Assembly (NCBI GenBank): GCA_964432985.1
Contig: CAYSPT010000094.1
Span: 1 to 16,324 of the forward strand
Length of the DNA stretch: 16,324 nucleotides
DNA from: CAYSPT01 sp964432985
GTDB lineage: Bacteria; Muiribacteriota; CAYSPT01
Direction: 5' to 3'
Both the position numbers and the translations under genes were made by a program. Under the pieces are notes generated by a model, which was not told where the DNA came from, searched no databases, and saw only the letters and a program-made list of their open reading frames with translations. Shown here one piece after another: positions 14,166-16,324 of the stretch. Every line of letters begins with the position of its first letter. The stretch's first letter is position 1.

Positions 14166-16235
14166 CTAACCACCCAGCAGTTGGAGCACCGACTGCGGCA
14201 CCTGGTTGGCCTGCGCCATCATGGCTGTGCCGGCCTGCAACAGGATCTGGCTCTTGGTGAAGTCCATCATCTCGGACGCCATGTCGGCGTCGCGGATCCT
14301 GGACTCCGATCCCTGCAGGTTCTCCCGGGTGACTCCAAGGTTCTTCACCGTGTGTTCGAGACGGTTTTGAAGCGCTCCCAAACGGGCTCTCTGGGTGGAT
14401 ACCCGGTTGATGGCGATGTCCACCAGGGTGGAGTCCATCAGCGACATGGCCGCTCGCTGGGTGGAGATGTCCAGGTCCTCGGTCAAGCCGATTCCCGTCA
14501 CGGACATGTCATCCACGTTGACCGTCATCCGGTGGTCAGCACCCTCGTTGGGACCGATCTGCAGCGTCAAGCTGCCCGCCGAAGCCAGGACAGAGAACTG
14601 GCTCTGGCCCTCGACCATCTGGATGTCTTCAAGTTTGAAGGAGATTCCGGCTATACCGCCCGGACCGGCCGTGATCTCGCCACCGCTGTCCGGGTCCACC
14701 CCGCTGGAGAGCACCGCCGAGGTGGTTTCCTGTGAAGCGAAAAAGCTGGAGCGGTCACCGAGCCGGGCCCGGATGATTCCGGTATTGCCGGCCGGATCTT
14801 CCACCTGCAGCACGTAGTCCCTGACCCGGGAGACCCGCTTGCCCTTGATCTCGTTTCCGTACACCTGTCCGTAGATTCCCAGCCAGTTTGCCCAGCCCAC
14901 ATCGGTGTTGGTGGAGCTGATGGGATCGTAATTCTCCACTTTGAAGTTTTCCGAGCCACTTGAGCTGTCAACCAGGTTGAGGGTTCCCAACTGCTCGTCC
15001 CAGGTCACGCTCACCACGTTGCCCGTACCGTTCTCGATATTAGACATGGTAGTAGCAATGTCAGCTCCCACCGAGACGATGTAGGTTCCGCCGTCCCGGG
15101 TGGTTATCTGCATCTGGGGATCGAGACCGACCAGGTCATCCCGCCATCCGTCGGTGGCCGCAGTCCTTTCCGCCATCCAGTAGCCGTTCATTCCGGTTCC
15201 TTCCAGGACGAAGGTGCTGGCCAACTTACCGTCGGCGTCGGTCAGGTCGGAGTTGTAAAGCGCGAATGCCGTCCCGGAAGCGGCGTTGCGGTTGACTTCG
15301 GTGAATCCTCCCCCCACAGGCTGCTTGGACACTTCCACATGGATTTCATGCTTGGAGCCATACTCGGTGGATTCGATGTTGATCATGGCCAGGGTGTTGT
15401 TGGCCGAGTACACCGCCGCGTAGGGCAGGTCGCCGGTTTCGTTATAGTACGCTTTTGCCTTGATTCCCGATTCTTCCAGGGCGGCGTTGATTTTTCGGAT
15501 AGCGTCGGTCATGGAATCACCGGCGTTTGCCAGTGCGGTGACCGTTGCCAGAGACACATTCCCTTCCTGCTTGACTTTGAAGGTGTAGTCACCTGCCTGG
15601 GATGTGTTACCTCCCATGAAGGTGAACAGGCCTCCCGCCTGGTCGGGAGCGACGGTGTTTACCAGGGTGTTACCTGCAATGTAGGCGGTGGCCTTGGTGG
15701 CTTCCTGGAGAACCGATACCTTATACTCACCGGTGGTCCTGATGATTCCGTCCACTACCAGGGCTGAGTCGCTGTTGATACTGTCACTGTCGGCTTTCTC
15801 TGCCGCCTTGGAACCGATGGTGCCGTCCAGCAGTTTCTTGGTGTTGTACTCGGTGGTGGCGGATATCCGGTCGATTTCAGCCAGAAGCGCGTCAACTTCA
15901 GCCTGGTAGTGCTCACGGTCGGCATCGGTCTTGTCACCGTTGGCAGCCATCTCGGTCAGGTCCCTGATCCGGCGCAGGATGGCGTGATCGCGGTCCAGGG
16001 CGCCTTCGGCGGTCTGAATCAGTGAGATCCCGTCCTGTGCGTTGGAGACGGCCACTTCCAGGCCGCTGACCTGGGCCCGCAGTTTTTCGGTGATGGCCAG
16101 GCCGCCTGCGTCGTCTGCCGCCGAGTTTATCCTGAAACCGGATGACAGTCTGCTTAATGATTTTCCCAGGTTTCTGTGCGTCATGCCCAGGTTGCGGTGG
16201 GCATTCATCGCCATTATGTTGTGTGCAACTCTCAT
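14166..16235 (-). CDS. fliC: Flagellin (first and most divergent copy, fla1)
   Basis: This 689-residue flagellin has a conserved D0/D1 N-terminus (about 1-165) and C-terminus (about 590-689). The first IN-like central module is at about 214-307. A variable stretch at 340-376 ('GTGMNGYWMAERTAATDGWR') is unlike the other copies, and a second module lies at about 376-435. The end is QANQVPQSVLQLLGG, keeping the Pro usual in flagellins (ANQxPQ), whereas fla2-fla4 have Ser. It is the first gene of the array in the direction of transcription within the window. AAGGAGGAT at 16252-16244 is the ribosome site. No sigma-28 or sigma-54 promoter is recognisable in the 89 bases upstream before the window ends. 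Confidence 0.96.
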   Translation of the reverse strand: MRVAHNIMAMNAHRNLGMTHRNLGKSLSRLSSGFRINSAADDAGGLAITEKLRAQVSGLEVAVSNAQDGISLIQTAEGALDRDHAILRRIRDLTEMAANGDKTDADREHYQAEVDALLAEIDRISATTEYNTKKLLDGTIGSKAAEKADSDSINSDSALVVDGIIRTTGEYKVSVLQEATKATAYIAGNTLVNTVAPDQAGGLFTFMGGNTSQAGDYTFKVKQEGNVSLATVTALANAGDSMTDAIRKINAALEESGIKAKAYYNETGDLPYAAVYSANNTLAMINIESTEYGSKHEIHVEVSKQPVGGGFTEVNRNAASGTAFALYNSDLTDADGKLASTFVLEGTGMNGYWMAERTAATDGWRDDLVGLDPQMQITTRDGGTYIVSVGADIATTMSNIENGTGNVVSVTWDEQLGTLNLVDSSSGSENFKVENYDPISSTNTDVGWANWLGIYGQVYGNEIKGKRVSRVRDYVLQVEDPAGNTGIIRARLGDRSSFFASQETTSAVLSSGVDPDSGGEITAGPGGIAGISFKLEDIQMVEGQSQFSVLASAGSLTLQIGPNEGADHRMTVNVDDMSVTGIGLTEDLDISTQRAAMSLMDSTLVDIAINRVSTQRARLGALQNRLEHTVKNLGVTRENLQGSESRIRDADMASEMMDFTKSQILLQAGTAMMAQANQVPQSVLQLLGG

Positions 16236-16278
16236 TGTCGTTCATCCTCCTTGATGGTTGTTGTTGTATTTTTTCCGT

Positions 16279-16294
16279 GGAGCATCCTTGCTCC
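16279..16294 (-). promoter_or_regulatory. GGA-loop leader hairpin of fla1 (candidate CsrA site)
   Basis: Minus-strand GGAGC-AAGGAT-GCTCC is a 5-bp stem with AAGGA in the loop, 49 bases upstream of the ATG. The core GCAAGGATGC fits the CsrA consensus core CARGGAUG. ACGGA follows the stem, then an A-rich linker and ATCAAGGAGGAT. The stem bases differ from those of fla2 while the loop is identical, as expected for compensatory change. Confidence 0.65.
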
Positions 16295-16324
16295 GGTTAC
16301 ATGAGTTGATAAACCTTGTTACTG

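Noticed and set aside
16236..16324. Sigma-28 or sigma-54 flagellar promoter upstream of fla1
   Set aside because: No convincing TAAA-N15-GCCGATAA or GG-N10-GC pattern is visible; the promoter may lie beyond the window.

Overview
The window appears to come from a motile bacterium with moderately high GC content. Four tandem flagellins, a two-subunit M16 peptidase locus whose surviving full gene has an apparent signal peptide, and a dipeptide/oligopeptide ABC importer fit a heterotroph, probably with a two-membrane envelope. I see no marker that allows placement in a phylum.

Layout. Positions 1-1507 (+ strand) hold the tail of one M16 peptidase gene, overlapping by ATGA a second M16 gene. The second protein has lost the zinc motif but keeps the C-domain Arg/Tyr pair, so it is probably the non-catalytic subunit of a pair. 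Positions 1508-1626, between convergent genes, are an imperfect inverted repeat. From 7033 down to 1628 (- strand) runs a tightly packed operon: dppC-type permease, dppD-type ATPase, dppF-type ATPase (with a 7-residue tandem repeat inserted before Walker A), and a large membrane protein with an embedded spermidine-synthase-like domain that lacks the catalytic Asp. No dppA or dppB is present. A promoter 7 bases upstream of the dppC ATG predicts a leaderless message. Directly upstream of it is a strong intrinsic terminator that ends transcription coming from the flagellin side.

Positions 7620-16235 (- strand) are four tandem flagellin genes (672-689 aa), called here fla1 (16235-14166), fla2 (14002-11984), fla3 (11831-9813) and fla4 (9638-7620) in order of transcription. 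Fla3 and fla4 share a 1204-base block in which I found no difference, covering the leader and first 390 codons. Their 3' parts differ, and fla3 there resembles fla2 at several sites, which points to recent duplication or gene conversion. A possible small gene (7410-7147) lies between fla4 and the terminator.

The most interesting regulatory signal is in the flagellin leaders. Each has an ANGGA motif 44-54 bases upstream of the ATG, in a compact hairpin loop in fla1-fla3 (degenerate in fla4), followed by an A-rich linker and a Shine-Dalgarno sequence that itself contains AAGGA. This is the two-site arrangement known for CsrA control of flagellin translation in Bacillus hag. GC-rich hairpins without a U-tract start 14-18 bases after each flagellin stop codon.
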